Notes: generated by a model not told the origin, from the letters alone. DNA of 64,000 nt from Parachryseolinea silvisoli (GCF_021190955.1 NZ_JAIOAO010000001.1:1302001-1366000), one strand, 5' to 3'; shown: positions 8,677 to 17,896, counted from the stretch's first letter. Made by a program: numbers and translations.

Positions 8677-9270
8677 ATGAGTAAGTTCAACCTAAATAAC
8701 AGCTATAAGGCCGTTGTTATCGGTGGGTCAGCAGGCAGCTTCCAGGGCGTGGTCAAGATCCTGTCGCAGTTACCGAAGGGATTCCCATTGCCCATCATTA
8801 TGTGTCTACACCGGCTCAAACACGTGCGTAACGGTTTCGTGGAAGCGCTCTCTATCAAGAGCGTGGTACAGGTGACCGAGCCGCACGATAAAGAAAATAT
8901 AAAGAAAGGAAGCGTGTACCTGGCCCCGGCCAATTACCATATGTCCGTCGAACTGGGACTTCATTTTGCTCTCTCTACCGAAGAGATGATCAACAACTCC
9001 CGGCCAGCGATTGACATCACGCTCGGCACCAGCGCCTTTGTTTACAAAGACAAGCTGGTCGGTATCCTGCTTTCGGGCGCCAATAAAGACGGCGCGCTGG
9101 GCATGAAACACATACACGATCGCGGCGGCCTGACCATCGTACAGGAGCCGACAGAGTGTATGATCGATACCATGCCGAAAGCCGCCCTGGCGGTGACCAA
9201 GATTGACCACACATTGAAAGTGGACCAGATTGTAGAGTTTTTAAAGGAACTAGATAAACAATACCGATGA
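8677..9270 (+). CDS. cheB: CheB-type methylesterase, catalytic domain only
   Basis: A 197-residue protein-glutamate methylesterase that lacks the usual N-terminal receiver domain. The Ser-His-Asp triad is placed at S18 (IGGSAGS), H45 (MCLHRLKH) and D138 (SGANKDGALGM); the following GGLTIVQEP and TMPKAAL segments are also typical. Without a receiver it cannot be switched by CheA-type phosphorylation, so it may be constitutive or regulated by partner binding. Its stop overlaps the next start (ATGA), so it is coupled to the small GAF protein. Confidence 0.9.
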   Translation: MSKFNLNNSYKAVVIGGSAGSFQGVVKILSQLPKGFPLPIIMCLHRLKHVRNGFVEALSIKSVVQVTEPHDKENIKKGSVYLAPANYHMSVELGLHFALSTEEMINNSRPAIDITLGTSAFVYKDKLVGILLSGANKDGALGMKHIHDRGGLTIVQEPTECMIDTMPKAALAVTKIDHTLKVDQIVEFLKELDKQYR

Positions 9271-10034
9271 CAGGCTTATTTAACGATCGATATTACCTCA
9301 ATGTCATCCTGGCAATGTTCTTTATGGCTGGGATTGTCATTTCTCTGTACCTGATCTACTCGCTTCCTGCCGACTTGCGCCTGACCGACGGTTATCAGTC
9401 CGCTTTCACGGGCATCTACCTGACCATCGGCGCAACGTTTCTGCTGGGAGCCCTTACGCTTAGCGGATCGCTACGCTATAAGAAAGAGCTGATCGTCATG
9501 CGTGACCGTGTGATCGATGCCGCCCAGGCCAAACGCGACGAAGCCGACCAATCCGGTAAAACGTCGATCAGCCTCGACGCCGTAAAAAGCAGCCTGCAGC
9601 AAGCACGTAACCAAAAGGATATACTCAACAGCGGTCTGCAAGCCATCTGCAAACAGCTGGAAGCCGGCCAGGGCGCATTATACCTCACACGCGAAGAAGA
9701 CGGTAAACGCACCGTCGAGCTGCAAAACGGCTATGCGCTCTCCGTAGGAGAAAGCACCGTGATCAAGTTTGAATTTGGCGAAGGCCTTGTAGGCCAGGCC
9801 GCCGCCAGCGCCCGTACACTCTACGTGGACGATGTACCGACCGGCTATATCAAGATCATTTCTGGTCTTGGCAGCGCCTCTCCCCGCTATTTATTGATCG
9901 TTCCTATAAAACAACAAGCGCAAGTACTCGGAATCATGGAGATTGCCTCCTTTACGAATGTCACGGAAGACCAGCGTAAGTTCGTGGAAGAAGCCGCGCA
10001 GTTGGTGGCCGATAAAATTTCAACAAAAGCATAG
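9267..10034 (+). CDS. Small membrane-anchored GAF-domain protein
   Basis: A 255-residue protein with two N-terminal membrane helices (about residues 12-30 and 47-66), a short coil, and one GAF domain (about 115-250) with FGEGLVGQAAAS, GLGSASPRYLLIVPI and LGIMEIASF. The GAF domain resembles those in the 5649 and 10054 proteins, so the three genes appear to have shared GAF modules. There is no output domain; it may be a ligand-sensing partner of its neighbours. The start overlaps the cheB stop, and the stop is 19 bases before the next gene. Confidence 0.75.
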   Translation: MTGLFNDRYYLNVILAMFFMAGIVISLYLIYSLPADLRLTDGYQSAFTGIYLTIGATFLLGALTLSGSLRYKKELIVMRDRVIDAAQAKRDEADQSGKTSISLDAVKSSLQQARNQKDILNSGLQAICKQLEAGQGALYLTREEDGKRTVELQNGYALSVGESTVIKFEFGEGLVGQAAASARTLYVDDVPTGYIKIISGLGSASPRYLLIVPIKQQAQVLGIMEIASFTNVTEDQRKFVEEAAQLVADKISTKA

Positions 10035-10053
10035 TACCAGCGCCGAACACGAT

Positions 10054-13000
10054 ATGATGAAAAGCATAAACATCACCACCAGAATTACCATTCTTATTCT
10101 CATGGTGTCGCTCGTGGCCGTCGCCTCGATCAGTTTTTTCAGCTATGATTACCACCAGAAGGCGAACGAGGAAAAATACTCGGCTACACTTGCTTCCCTG
10201 GTGGATAACCGCTCAGCGTACCTCAACTCCTTCTTCGACAAGGCTGCTTTGGCCGTTCGCATCTTACAAAGCTCCGATCGCCTGAAGAGTGGCGGCAGTG
10301 GCGGAGCAAGTGCAGCACCGGCCGACGATCCGTTTGCGGCCATGATGGCCTCCGCCCCCCCGAGCCCTTCTGCTGAACCCGATACTACCGGTGCACTGGA
10401 AGAGCCTGCTCCCAGTGGTGGTACCCTGACCGACTACCTCAACGACCAGAAGTCGATTCTCGATGTAGCCCAGATCACCATCACATCTGAAAAAGGTGCC
10501 GTCGTAGCTTCTACCGACCCGACCGTCAAAGGAAACTTTATCGACCAGGATGGCCACATCTTTGAAAAAGCTAAAAGCGACATTTATTTCTCGGAAGTTA
10601 CGCGTGACAAGCGTACCAAGAAATTTTATTCTTACGTAGCCGGACCAGTAACAGACGCCAGCGGCGCACAGCAGCTCATCATCGTTACTATCGATCTGAC
10701 ACACCCCTATCGCGTACTGAAAAACTACCACGGTCTGGGCACCAGCGGCGAGCTGCTGTTGGGTCGTCTCTACCCTGGCACGGGCAAAGTGGCCATCGTC
10801 AGCCCCCAACGCAACGACACATCGTCAGCCATCATCCCGCTAGACACTACCATCCAGTTTATGAAGGGCTTTGCCCAGCTGGTAGACGGTAAGTCTATTC
10901 CCAATGAAAGCGACGACCAAAACGGCAAATCTGTACTCCAGGTAGGTCGCAAGCTGTCACACGGCGGCTTCGCACTGATTGGCAAAATCGACGTACAGGA
11001 AGTACACAGCCACGACGGCAAGCTTACCAGCTTATTCTTCTATGCCGGTCTGTGTATCGTGGCACTGGCAGTATTCCTGTCGATGATGTTCTCACGCTCG
11101 CTCATGCGCCCGCTGCACTCTATGCGTACTACGATCGGCCTGGTGGCGCAGGGTGTACTGCCGGAGACAACCGAACAACGCAATAGCGACGAGTTTGGCC
11201 AGATGGGTAACAAGGTAGACGAGCTTGTACAGACCCTGCGTGGTAATGCTGACTTTGCCAGACGCATTGGTGAAGGCAAATACGACACGGAGTTTACACC
11301 CGCCAGCGAAAACGACATTCTGGGTAAGTCGCTCATCGAAATGCGCGACAACCTGATTGAGAACGAGCGTCAGGATAAAGAGCGTAACTGGATCGTGCGC
11401 GGTGTCGCCGAAATCAGTGAGATCCTGCGTATGCACGACTCGATCGACGAGCTCGGTGACGACGTGATCAAGTTCATTCTCGAAAAGATCGGTGCGATAC
11501 AAGGCGCCTTCTATGTCGTAAACGACGAGACAACGCCCGCCCTGATCGAAATGCGTGCGAGTTATGCGTATAACCGCAAGAAATATCTCAAATCGAAATT
11601 CAAGTTCGCCGAAGGCCTGGTAGGCCAGTCCGCCGCCGAAAAAGATACCGTATTGCGTACCGAAATACCGGACGAATATGTGACTATCACCTCGGGCATC
11701 CTCGGCGACCAACGCCCGCACTGTATTCTCATTGTACCGTTGATCACCAACGAAGAAGTGTACGGTGTACTCGAATTTGCCGGCTTTCGCCGCTTCGACC
11801 CTTCGCAGGTGAAATTCGTACAAGAGCTTTCGCTCATCCTGGCCCGTACCATCTTTAACATCAAGGTGAACGAGCGTACGCGCAGGCTGCTGGCCGAGTC
11901 GCAGGAGATGAGTAACGAGCTCAAAGAAAAGCAGGAAGTACTGCGCCAGAACGCTGAAGAAATGCAGGCTACGCAGGAAGAGCTGCAACGCTCCAACCAG
12001 AAACTGGAAGAACAGATCGAAGAAGTAAACCGCACACAGAGCCGCATGCAGCTGTTGCTGGAAAACGCTTCCGAGGTTATCACCATCTATGAAGAGGACG
12101 AAAGCATCCGCTATATCTCACCGTCGGTAGAGACCATCCTGGGCTACGGCCAGAAAGAGATGATCAGCAAGAGCGACATCGACAAAGTACACCCGGACTA
12201 CCGCGATACATTCCGCGACCTCTTCCGCAAGATGAAAGAGCAGCCCGATGAGCGGGTCACCATTCAGTACGAATACCGCGCGAAAGACGGCAGCTTTATC
12301 TGGCTGGAGTCTGCTGGGACCAACTGTATGTCGAACCCGGCCATTCACGGCTTCATCCTCAACTCGCGTGACATTACTGAACGCCGCCGTGCAGAGCAAG
12401 AGCAGCGTATGCGTTCTAAAATGCAGGCCCTCTCGGAAAACTCACTCGACCTTATCACCCGTCTCGAAGGCGACTTGATATCGTATATCAACCCGGTTAT
12501 CCAGGAGTATACTGGCAAACAGCCATCATTCTTCCTCAACCGCAAAGTGCAGGAAACCGAGCTGGACAGCGCCGTACTGGAAGGCTGGCTCAAGGTAGTT
12601 GAGCAGGTAAATGCAACCAACGAAAAGGCCGACACCGAAATGGACTTCCCGTCAGAAATGGGCAAGCGCATTATGCAGGTGAACGCCATTCCGGAATTCG
12701 ACGAGTCGAACAAGCTCGAATCCGTACTGGTAGTATCCCACGATATTACCGAGCGGAAAATGATCGAGCTCGAGATCCAGAACAAAAACAAGAAGATCAC
12801 CGAAAGTATCAACTACGCAAAGCGTATTCAGACGGCGATCCTGCCCAACAGCAAAGTGATCAGTAAGGCGTTACCCGACTCGTTCATCTTGTATAAACCC
12901 CGCGATGTGGTATCGGGTGACTTCCCATGGTTCGTACAGATTAAAGACGAGCTCTTTATCGCGGCCGTAGACTGTACCGGTCACGGCGTACCGGGCGCGT

Positions 13001-13545
13001 TGTTGTCGTTGATCGGCTACTTCTTGCTGAACGACATCGTACGCAGCCGTAAAATTACCGAGCCGGGTAAGATCCTCGACCTATTGGACGAAGGGGTTAC
13101 GACAACCCTCCGCCAGGACGAAGACTCCACGACAAAAGACGGTATGGATATCGCGCTTTGTAAGATTAACATGGAGACCCGCGAAGTGGAATATGCCGGT
13201 GCTCACCGCCCCCTATACGTCATGAAAAATGGCGCGATGGAGGAGGTAAAAGGCAATAAGTTCCCGATCGGCGGCGGTATCTATAAGAACCAGACTAACT
13301 TTACCAATACAAAGATCGAGCTTAGCGCAGGCGATTCGATTTACTTCAGCTCCGATGGATTCCCCGATCAGTTCGGTGGTGCCGAAGGACGCAAGTTCGG
13401 ACCGAAGCGTACCCGCGAGATTGTTGAACGCGTCCACACCGGGTCTATGAACGACGCCGTCGGTATATTTGACGAGGAGTGGGAGAACTGGCGTGGCGAT
13501 CATAAACAAACGGACGACGTGTTACTGATCGGTATTAAATTCTAA
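10054..13545 (+). CDS. Sensor phosphatase: extracytoplasmic domain, HAMP, GAF, PAS, PAS, SpoIIE (SiaA-like output)
   Basis: A 1163-residue membrane sensor. The first helix is near residues 10-30 and the second near 326-348, enclosing an extracytoplasmic region with a low-complexity Gly/Ala/Pro/Ser insert. HAMP-like sequence runs to about 450, a GAF domain about 455-605, a coiled coil about 609-665 with LRQNAEEMQATQEEL, then two PAS domains (from about 668 and 793). The C-terminal SpoIIE/PPM serine phosphatase (about 915-1163) shows SGDFPWF, D973 in VDCTGHGVPGAL, DGMDIAL, SSDGFPDQFGG and QTDDVLLIG. I chose the ATG at 10054 (another at 10057) because the upstream extension overlaps the previous gene. 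Followed by siaB- and siaC-like genes, it should dephosphorylate the SiaC-like protein (inference from the Pseudomonas Sia system). Confidence 0.87.
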   Translation: MMKSINITTRITILILMVSLVAVASISFFSYDYHQKANEEKYSATLASLVDNRSAYLNSFFDKAALAVRILQSSDRLKSGGSGGASAAPADDPFAAMMASAPPSPSAEPDTTGALEEPAPSGGTLTDYLNDQKSILDVAQITITSEKGAVVASTDPTVKGNFIDQDGHIFEKAKSDIYFSEVTRDKRTKKFYSYVAGPVTDASGAQQLIIVTIDLTHPYRVLKNYHGLGTSGELLLGRLYPGTGKVAIVSPQRNDTSSAIIPLDTTIQFMKGFAQLVDGKSIPNESDDQNGKSVLQVGRKLSHGGFALIGKIDVQEVHSHDGKLTSLFFYAGLCIVALAVFLSMMFSRSLMRPLHSMRTTIGLVAQGVLPETTEQRNSDEFGQMGNKVDELVQTLRGNADFARRIGEGKYDTEFTPASENDILGKSLIEMRDNLIENERQDKERNWIVRGVAEISEILRMHDSIDELGDDVIKFILEKIGAIQGAFYVVNDETTPALIEMRASYAYNRKKYLKSKFKFAEGLVGQSAAEKDTVLRTEIPDEYVTITSGILGDQRPHCILIVPLITNEEVYGVLEFAGFRRFDPSQVKFVQELSLILARTIFNIKVNERTRRLLAESQEMSNELKEKQEVLRQNAEEMQATQEELQRSNQKLEEQIEEVNRTQSRMQLLLENASEVITIYEEDESIRYISPSVETILGYGQKEMISKSDIDKVHPDYRDTFRDLFRKMKEQPDERVTIQYEYRAKDGSFIWLESAGTNCMSNPAIHGFILNSRDITERRRAEQEQRMRSKMQALSENSLDLITRLEGDLISYINPVIQEYTGKQPSFFLNRKVQETELDSAVLEGWLKVVEQVNATNEKADTEMDFPSEMGKRIMQVNAIPEFDESNKLESVLVVSHDITERKMIELEIQNKNKKITESINYAKRIQTAILPNSKVISKALPDSFILYKPRDVVSGDFPWFVQIKDELFIAAVDCTGHGVPGALLSLIGYFLLNDIVRSRKITEPGKILDLLDEGVTTTLRQDEDSTTKDGMDIALCKINMETREVEYAGAHRPLYVMKNGAMEEVKGNKFPIGGGIYKNQTNFTNTKIELSAGDSIYFSSDGFPDQFGGAEGRKFGPKRTREIVERVHTGSMNDAVGIFDEEWENWRGDHKQTDDVLLIGIKF

Positions 13546-13647
13546 TGTTTGACATCGGAATTCCGGGGTTTTATAAGGCCCCTGAAGGTCTGGTAAGAAA
13601 TAAATTTTAACTTAGTGAACCTCAATTTTAATCAAATCTTCTGACGC

Positions 13648-14196
13648 ATGAAATTCATTTATGACCTGCACCGCACCATGATGTCACAGAAACTCATTCT
13701 GGTCTATCAGGGTGACTTTACCCAGGAGAGCACCAAGTCCATACTATCGATGGCCGAGCGAAATCTCGATTCTTCCGGGGAAGAGTCTAGCATCAAGCGC
13801 AAGGTATTTAATGTAATGGTCGAAGCTCTCCAGAATATTGTTAAACACAGCGACGAACTGGTCGACGGACAAATACGCAGCCATGCAGCGATCTTCCTGA
13901 TCGGCAAAGAGGCAAACCAGTATTCGATCATGTCGGGCAACCCGATTCGCAAGGAAAATGTTTCCAAGCTGCAGGCTGCGCTCGAGCGTATCAACGGCCT
14001 GGAAAAAGAAGGCTTGAAAGATTTGTACAAAGAGATTATTAAGAATACGACCATCTCTGAAAAAGGTGGTGCAGGATTGGGGTTCGTCGATATGGCCAGA
14101 AAGTCAGGAGAGAAACTGGAATTCGAATTTCCGGAAATGTCTGCCGAATACTGCTTTTTCTGTCTGAAAGTAAACGTGCCGCGTGACAGCGAATAA
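13648..14196 (+). CDS. SiaB-like anti-sigma-type protein kinase (DUF6272)
   Basis: A 182-residue protein of the SiaB kinase family, a GHKL-like fold. The ATP-site landmarks are the N-box MVEALQNIVKHS and the G-box GGAGLGFVDMAR; the end (AEYCFFCLKVNV) fits the last strand of the fold. In Pseudomonas aeruginosa, SiaB phosphorylates SiaC and SiaA reverses it. Here the SpoIIE phosphatase gene lies 102 bases upstream and the SiaC-like gene 38 bases downstream, the same three functions side by side. Confidence 0.85.
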   Translation: MKFIYDLHRTMMSQKLILVYQGDFTQESTKSILSMAERNLDSSGEESSIKRKVFNVMVEALQNIVKHSDELVDGQIRSHAAIFLIGKEANQYSIMSGNPIRKENVSKLQAALERINGLEKEGLKDLYKEIIKNTTISEKGGAGLGFVDMARKSGEKLEFEFPEMSAEYCFFCLKVNVPRDSE

Positions 14197-14234
14197 TTTA
14201 TTGAATTATAGAACAATCTAAATAGACTTATACC

Positions 14235-14597
14235 ATGGAAATTTTGAATCTGGAAGGAACAGAAGACACTCCAAAAATAATCCTCGATAAGAAAAACGGA
14301 ATCTTTGAGATTTCCGGCCGTTCGCTCCCTGAAGATTCTGCTGAATTCTATCGCCCTGTGCTGGAGTGGATCGCCAAGTATGGCGCTGAGCCACACGCAA
14401 CGACTGAGTTCGTATTCAAGCTGGAATACTTCAACACGGCTTCTTCGAAGCTGATCCTGGATGTGCTCTCTGCCCTCGAAGACATCAAGGGGATGCGCAT
14501 CGTATGGTACTTCCATGAAGACGACGAAGACATGGAGGAAGCTGGCCAGGAGTTCTCCGAGCTGGTAGAGATTCCGTTCGAGTTTAAGACTTATTAA
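14235..14597 (+). CDS. SiaC-like regulatory phosphoprotein (DUF1987)
   Basis: A 120-residue protein of the SiaC/DUF1987 family, with a STAS-like fold. The family signature KLEYFNTASSK is present, and the threonine falls at T68, the same number as the phosphorylated threonine reported for Pseudomonas SiaC. The N-terminus (TPKIILDKKNGIFEISGRSLPED) and the acidic HEDDEDMEEAGQEF segment are typical. In Pseudomonas the unphosphorylated form activates the diguanylate cyclase SiaD; no GGDEF protein is seen in this window, so the target here is unknown. A large hairpin follows. Confidence 0.87.
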   Translation: MEILNLEGTEDTPKIILDKKNGIFEISGRSLPEDSAEFYRPVLEWIAKYGAEPHATTEFVFKLEYFNTASSKLILDVLSALEDIKGMRIVWYFHEDDEDMEEAGQEFSELVEIPFEFKTY

Positions 14598-14634
14598 TGG
14601 CTACCGTGGGGGTACAAAAACCCACTGTATGGTA

Positions 14635-14700
14635 ATCGGTTATCAGTCGTGAAAGAGCCCCTTTAACCGGGTTGCGGGAGGCTGATAACCGATATTTTTT
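14635..14700 (+). terminator. Long-stem hairpin between siaC-like gene and ABC transporter
   Basis: A perfect 12-bp stem (atcggttatcag at 14635-14646 and ctgataaccgat at 14682-14693) encloses 35 bases that can themselves pair (agcc with ggct), and a seven-T tract follows. It has the form of an intrinsic terminator, but the large structured loop is unusual. It would end or attenuate the sia transcript before the transporter gene, whose ATG is 28 bases further on. Confidence 0.7.
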
Positions 14701-14727
14701 TATACTTTATAAAATTGCTTTCCAACC

Positions 14728-17700
14728 ATGAGTGAAGAAATACTCAAAGCTCTCACCCAACTTTTTGCGATTATCACAAAACAGGATGGCGGCGCTACTG
14801 AAGGCGAGCGGCAATACGTTATAAACTTCTTCCAGACTGAACTTGACCAGGATTCTGTAAAAGAGTACCTGGACCTCTACGATCAATTCTCTGGCTACGG
14901 TGGTAAAGCAGATGACGAGGACGGAAAGAAGAAGCTGACCTCTGTAAAAGATTCCGTAAAGACCCTGGGAATCTGTAAGAAGATCAACAAGACGCTGACG
15001 CAAAAGCAGAAGGTCGTTGTACTGATCAAGTTGTTGGAGCTGGTCAGCACCGACAAGAACTTTACCGACCAACGGATGGAGATCATCAATACCGTCTCCA
15101 CCGTATTTAATATCGTGCAGGAAGAATACGACCTTATCGAAAGCTTCGTGCGCACGGAAGACCCCACTACACTCAACTTTGCAGATATACTATTGCTGAA
15201 CTCCGCCGCCCGCGGCGAAGAAGGCAAAATCTATAAACACGTACACGGCCACATCGGCGGTTCGCTCATCTTTATGCGCGTGCGCGGCGTGGAAATGTAC
15301 TTCACCAAATACCTGGGCGAAGAGTCGAACGTATTGAACGGTTTCATGATGCAGCCCAACCGTGTATACCTGTTCTCCCACGGCAGTACCATCAAGACCC
15401 AGGGCGGCGACGCGTTGTACTACAGCGACCTCGTAGCCAACTACAACGAAGAGCTGAAGACCACCAAATTATCTTTTAATGTCACCATCGACGAGCTGAA
15501 GTTCGCCAACGGTGGCATTGGTCTGCGCAACGTGCGCATCTCCGAAGGCCCCGGTAAGCTCATCGGTATCATGGGCGCCTCCGGTGCCGGTAAAACAACC
15601 CTGCTCAACGTCATGGCTGGCCTCGTGCAGCCTACCACGGGGCAGATCCTCATCAACGGCTTCGACATCAATACCCAAAAAGACCGAATCCATGGGGTCA
15701 TCGGGTACGTGTCGCAGGACGACTTGCTCATCGAGGAGCTGACCGTATACCAGAACTTGTACTACAACGCCAAGCTGTGCTTTGCCGACTTCACCGAAGA
15801 GCAACTCCACAAGCGCGTAATGGAAGTGTTGGAAAACCTCGGCCTCGACCAGCGCAAAGATCTGCGCGTGGGAAATCCGTTGGACAAGACCATCAGCGGT
15901 GGTCAACGGAAACGTCTGAATATCGCCCTGGAACTGATCCGCGAGCCGGCCATCCTTTTCCTCGACGAGCCCACCTCGGGCCTCTCCTCGCGCGACTCGG
16001 AAAACGTCATCGACTTGCTCAAAGAATTGTCACTGAAAGGCAAGCTGATCTTTGTCGTAATTCACCAGCCTTCATCCGACATCTATAAGATGTTCGACAA
16101 GATGATCATCATGGACACCGGTGGCTACCCGGCGTACTATGGCACGCCGGTGGAAGCCGTAACCTACTTCAAGAAGTCAACGCACCAGGTAGACAGCAAC
16201 CGGGGCCAATGCGAGACCTGCGGTAACGTAAATCCCGAGCAGATTTTCAACATCATCGAGGCCAAAGTGGTCGACGAATACGGACAGCCTACCAACAAAC
16301 GCAAGATCACCCCGCCGCAATGGTATGACCTCTACAAAGAACGCTTTAAGATCAACAAGGTCGAAGACGTCCGCGAAGAGCCACCGCACTCGCTGACACT
16401 TCCCAACAAGCTACGCCAGACGTTTGTCTTCGCCACACGTGATACGTTGTCGAAGCTCAGCAACAAACAATATTTGTTAATCAACCTCCTCGAGGCGCCG
16501 CTGCTGGCCATCATTCTGGCCTTCATCATCAAGTACCGCAGCGCACCGGGTGGCAAAGAATACATCTTCCGCTTCAACGACAACTTCCCTGCCTTCATGC
16601 TCATGAGCATTATTGTGGCGTTGTTTATGGGGCTTACGGTCAGTGCCGAAGAGATCATCCGCGACCGGAAGATCCTGCGCCGCGAGTCATTCCTGAACTT
16701 GAGCTGGAACAGCTATCTCATGTCGAAAGTGTGGATCCTCTTTACCCTGTCGGCTATTCAAACTTTCCTGTTTGTACTTATCGGAAACCTCATCCTGGAG
16801 ATCGAGTGGCGTATGCTCCTTCCCTTCTGGTTTGTGTTGTTCACGACCTCCTGCTTTGCCAGCGTGCTGGGCCTTAACATCTCGTCGGCCTTTAACTCGG
16901 CCGTTACCGTGTATGTCATGATTCCGCTGCTGCTCATTCCCCAAATGATCCTAAGCGGCCTGCTGTTCAGTTTTGACAAGCTCAACGACCTGATCAGCAC
17001 CAAAGGCAAAGTACCCATCGTGGCCGATATGATGGCCTCGCGGTGGGCCTACGAGGCCCTCGCCGTGTACCAGTTCAAAGATAACTCGTACGAGAAGCCA
17101 TATTATGCCTTCGAGAAAATCGAATCCCAGGCAGACTTCCGTTCCTCGTTCCTCGTAGACGAGCTTGACAAGAAGCGTCGCGACATTGCCGGCAACCTCG
17201 ATGAGAAGGCCGACTCGATCCGTCAGAAGCTGCAAAGCGACCTGACCATTATCGAGACCACGCTGCGCAAGGACTACTTCAAGAAAGGATTGGAGAAAGA
17301 GCTCGCTACCGACTGGACGTTAAAAGACTTCACACCGGCATTTAATAAGAAGCTGGAAGACTTCTTTATCGCCTACAAGAAGTTCTACCAGGAGGCGTAT
17401 AACAAAGCCGTGGCAGCCCGTGAGAATGTGATCCTCAATTTGGAGAAAGATCCCAGCTACAAGCTGAACGACTACAAGAACGACTACTACAACGAAAGCC
17501 TGGCTGACCTGGTGAAGAATGTCAACGAAAAGAACCGGATCATCGAGTTCAACGGTGAGCTTATCCAGCAGATCAACCCGGTGTTCCTGCCGCCGGCACC
17601 AAAGAGCCCTTTAGACTACCGGGCACAGTTTTTCGCACCGGAGAAGGAGTTCCTGGGTATTTCGTTCAGCACCTATTGGTTCGACTTGCTGATTATTTGG

Positions 17701-17814
17701 GTCATGGCTGCTATGCTGTATGTCACCCTGTACTTTGAGCTGCTGCGTAAGTTCATCGAATCCTTCGACAAGATCGAGGGTAAACTGGCACTGCTGAAGG
17801 CAAAAAAGAAATAA
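14728..17814 (+). CDS. ABCG-type half transporter with N-terminal TerB-like domain
   Basis: A 1028-residue fusion. Residues 1-140 are helical and acidic and resemble a TerB/tellurite-resistance-like domain. Residues about 150-255 form a beta-rich region I cannot name. The ATPase follows: Walker A GASGAGKTT (283-291), signature ISGGQRKRL (from 389) and Walker B ILFLDEPTSGL (D413, E414), with an H-loop VIHQPSSD. An ABC2-type membrane part begins near 584 (LLEAPLLAIILAFII). About 190 hydrophilic, coil-forming residues then separate the main helices from a last helix near 986-1005; this would be a large periplasmic loop. The order ATPase then membrane domain is that of ABCG half transporters, so a homodimer is likely. 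Substrate unknown. Confidence 0.83.
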   Translation: MSEEILKALTQLFAIITKQDGGATEGERQYVINFFQTELDQDSVKEYLDLYDQFSGYGGKADDEDGKKKLTSVKDSVKTLGICKKINKTLTQKQKVVVLIKLLELVSTDKNFTDQRMEIINTVSTVFNIVQEEYDLIESFVRTEDPTTLNFADILLLNSAARGEEGKIYKHVHGHIGGSLIFMRVRGVEMYFTKYLGEESNVLNGFMMQPNRVYLFSHGSTIKTQGGDALYYSDLVANYNEELKTTKLSFNVTIDELKFANGGIGLRNVRISEGPGKLIGIMGASGAGKTTLLNVMAGLVQPTTGQILINGFDINTQKDRIHGVIGYVSQDDLLIEELTVYQNLYYNAKLCFADFTEEQLHKRVMEVLENLGLDQRKDLRVGNPLDKTISGGQRKRLNIALELIREPAILFLDEPTSGLSSRDSENVIDLLKELSLKGKLIFVVIHQPSSDIYKMFDKMIIMDTGGYPAYYGTPVEAVTYFKKSTHQVDSNRGQCETCGNVNPEQIFNIIEAKVVDEYGQPTNKRKITPPQWYDLYKERFKINKVEDVREEPPHSLTLPNKLRQTFVFATRDTLSKLSNKQYLLINLLEAPLLAIILAFIIKYRSAPGGKEYIFRFNDNFPAFMLMSIIVALFMGLTVSAEEIIRDRKILRRESFLNLSWNSYLMSKVWILFTLSAIQTFLFVLIGNLILEIEWRMLLPFWFVLFTTSCFASVLGLNISSAFNSAVTVYVMIPLLLIPQMILSGLLFSFDKLNDLISTKGKVPIVADMMASRWAYEALAVYQFKDNSYEKPYYAFEKIESQADFRSSFLVDELDKKRRDIAGNLDEKADSIRQKLQSDLTIIETTLRKDYFKKGLEKELATDWTLKDFTPAFNKKLEDFFIAYKKFYQEAYNKAVAARENVILNLEKDPSYKLNDYKNDYYNESLADLVKNVNEKNRIIEFNGELIQQINPVFLPPAPKSPLDYRAQFFAPEKEFLGISFSTYWFDLLIIWVMAAMLYVTLYFELLRKFIESFDKIEGKLALLKAKKK

Positions 17815-17830
17815 AGCATGCAGGTAACAT

Positions 17831-17861
17831 TTTGGCTGGGAATGCTTAATTTTTAAATTTG
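17831..17861 (+). promoter_or_regulatory. Bacteroidota-type promoter for the lipoprotein gene
   Basis: A -33 box tttg (17831-17834) and a -7 box taaatttg (17854-17861) are separated by exactly 19 bases. This is the best match to TTTG-N19-TAnnTTTG that I found in the window. The leader to the ATG at 17897 would be about 30 bases. Confidence 0.6.
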
Positions 17862-17896
17862 TAAACTGATAAATTTATATCATTTAATAACTCTGT

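Noticed and set aside
9943-10053. N-terminal extension of the SpoIIE protein
   Set aside because: It overlaps the GAF gene in another frame and lacks any signal; MMKSINITTR starts right before the first membrane helix.
11092-11988. 298-residue open frame antisense to the SpoIIE sensor gene
   Set aside because: It mirrors the strong codon bias of the true gene and has no recognisable domain.
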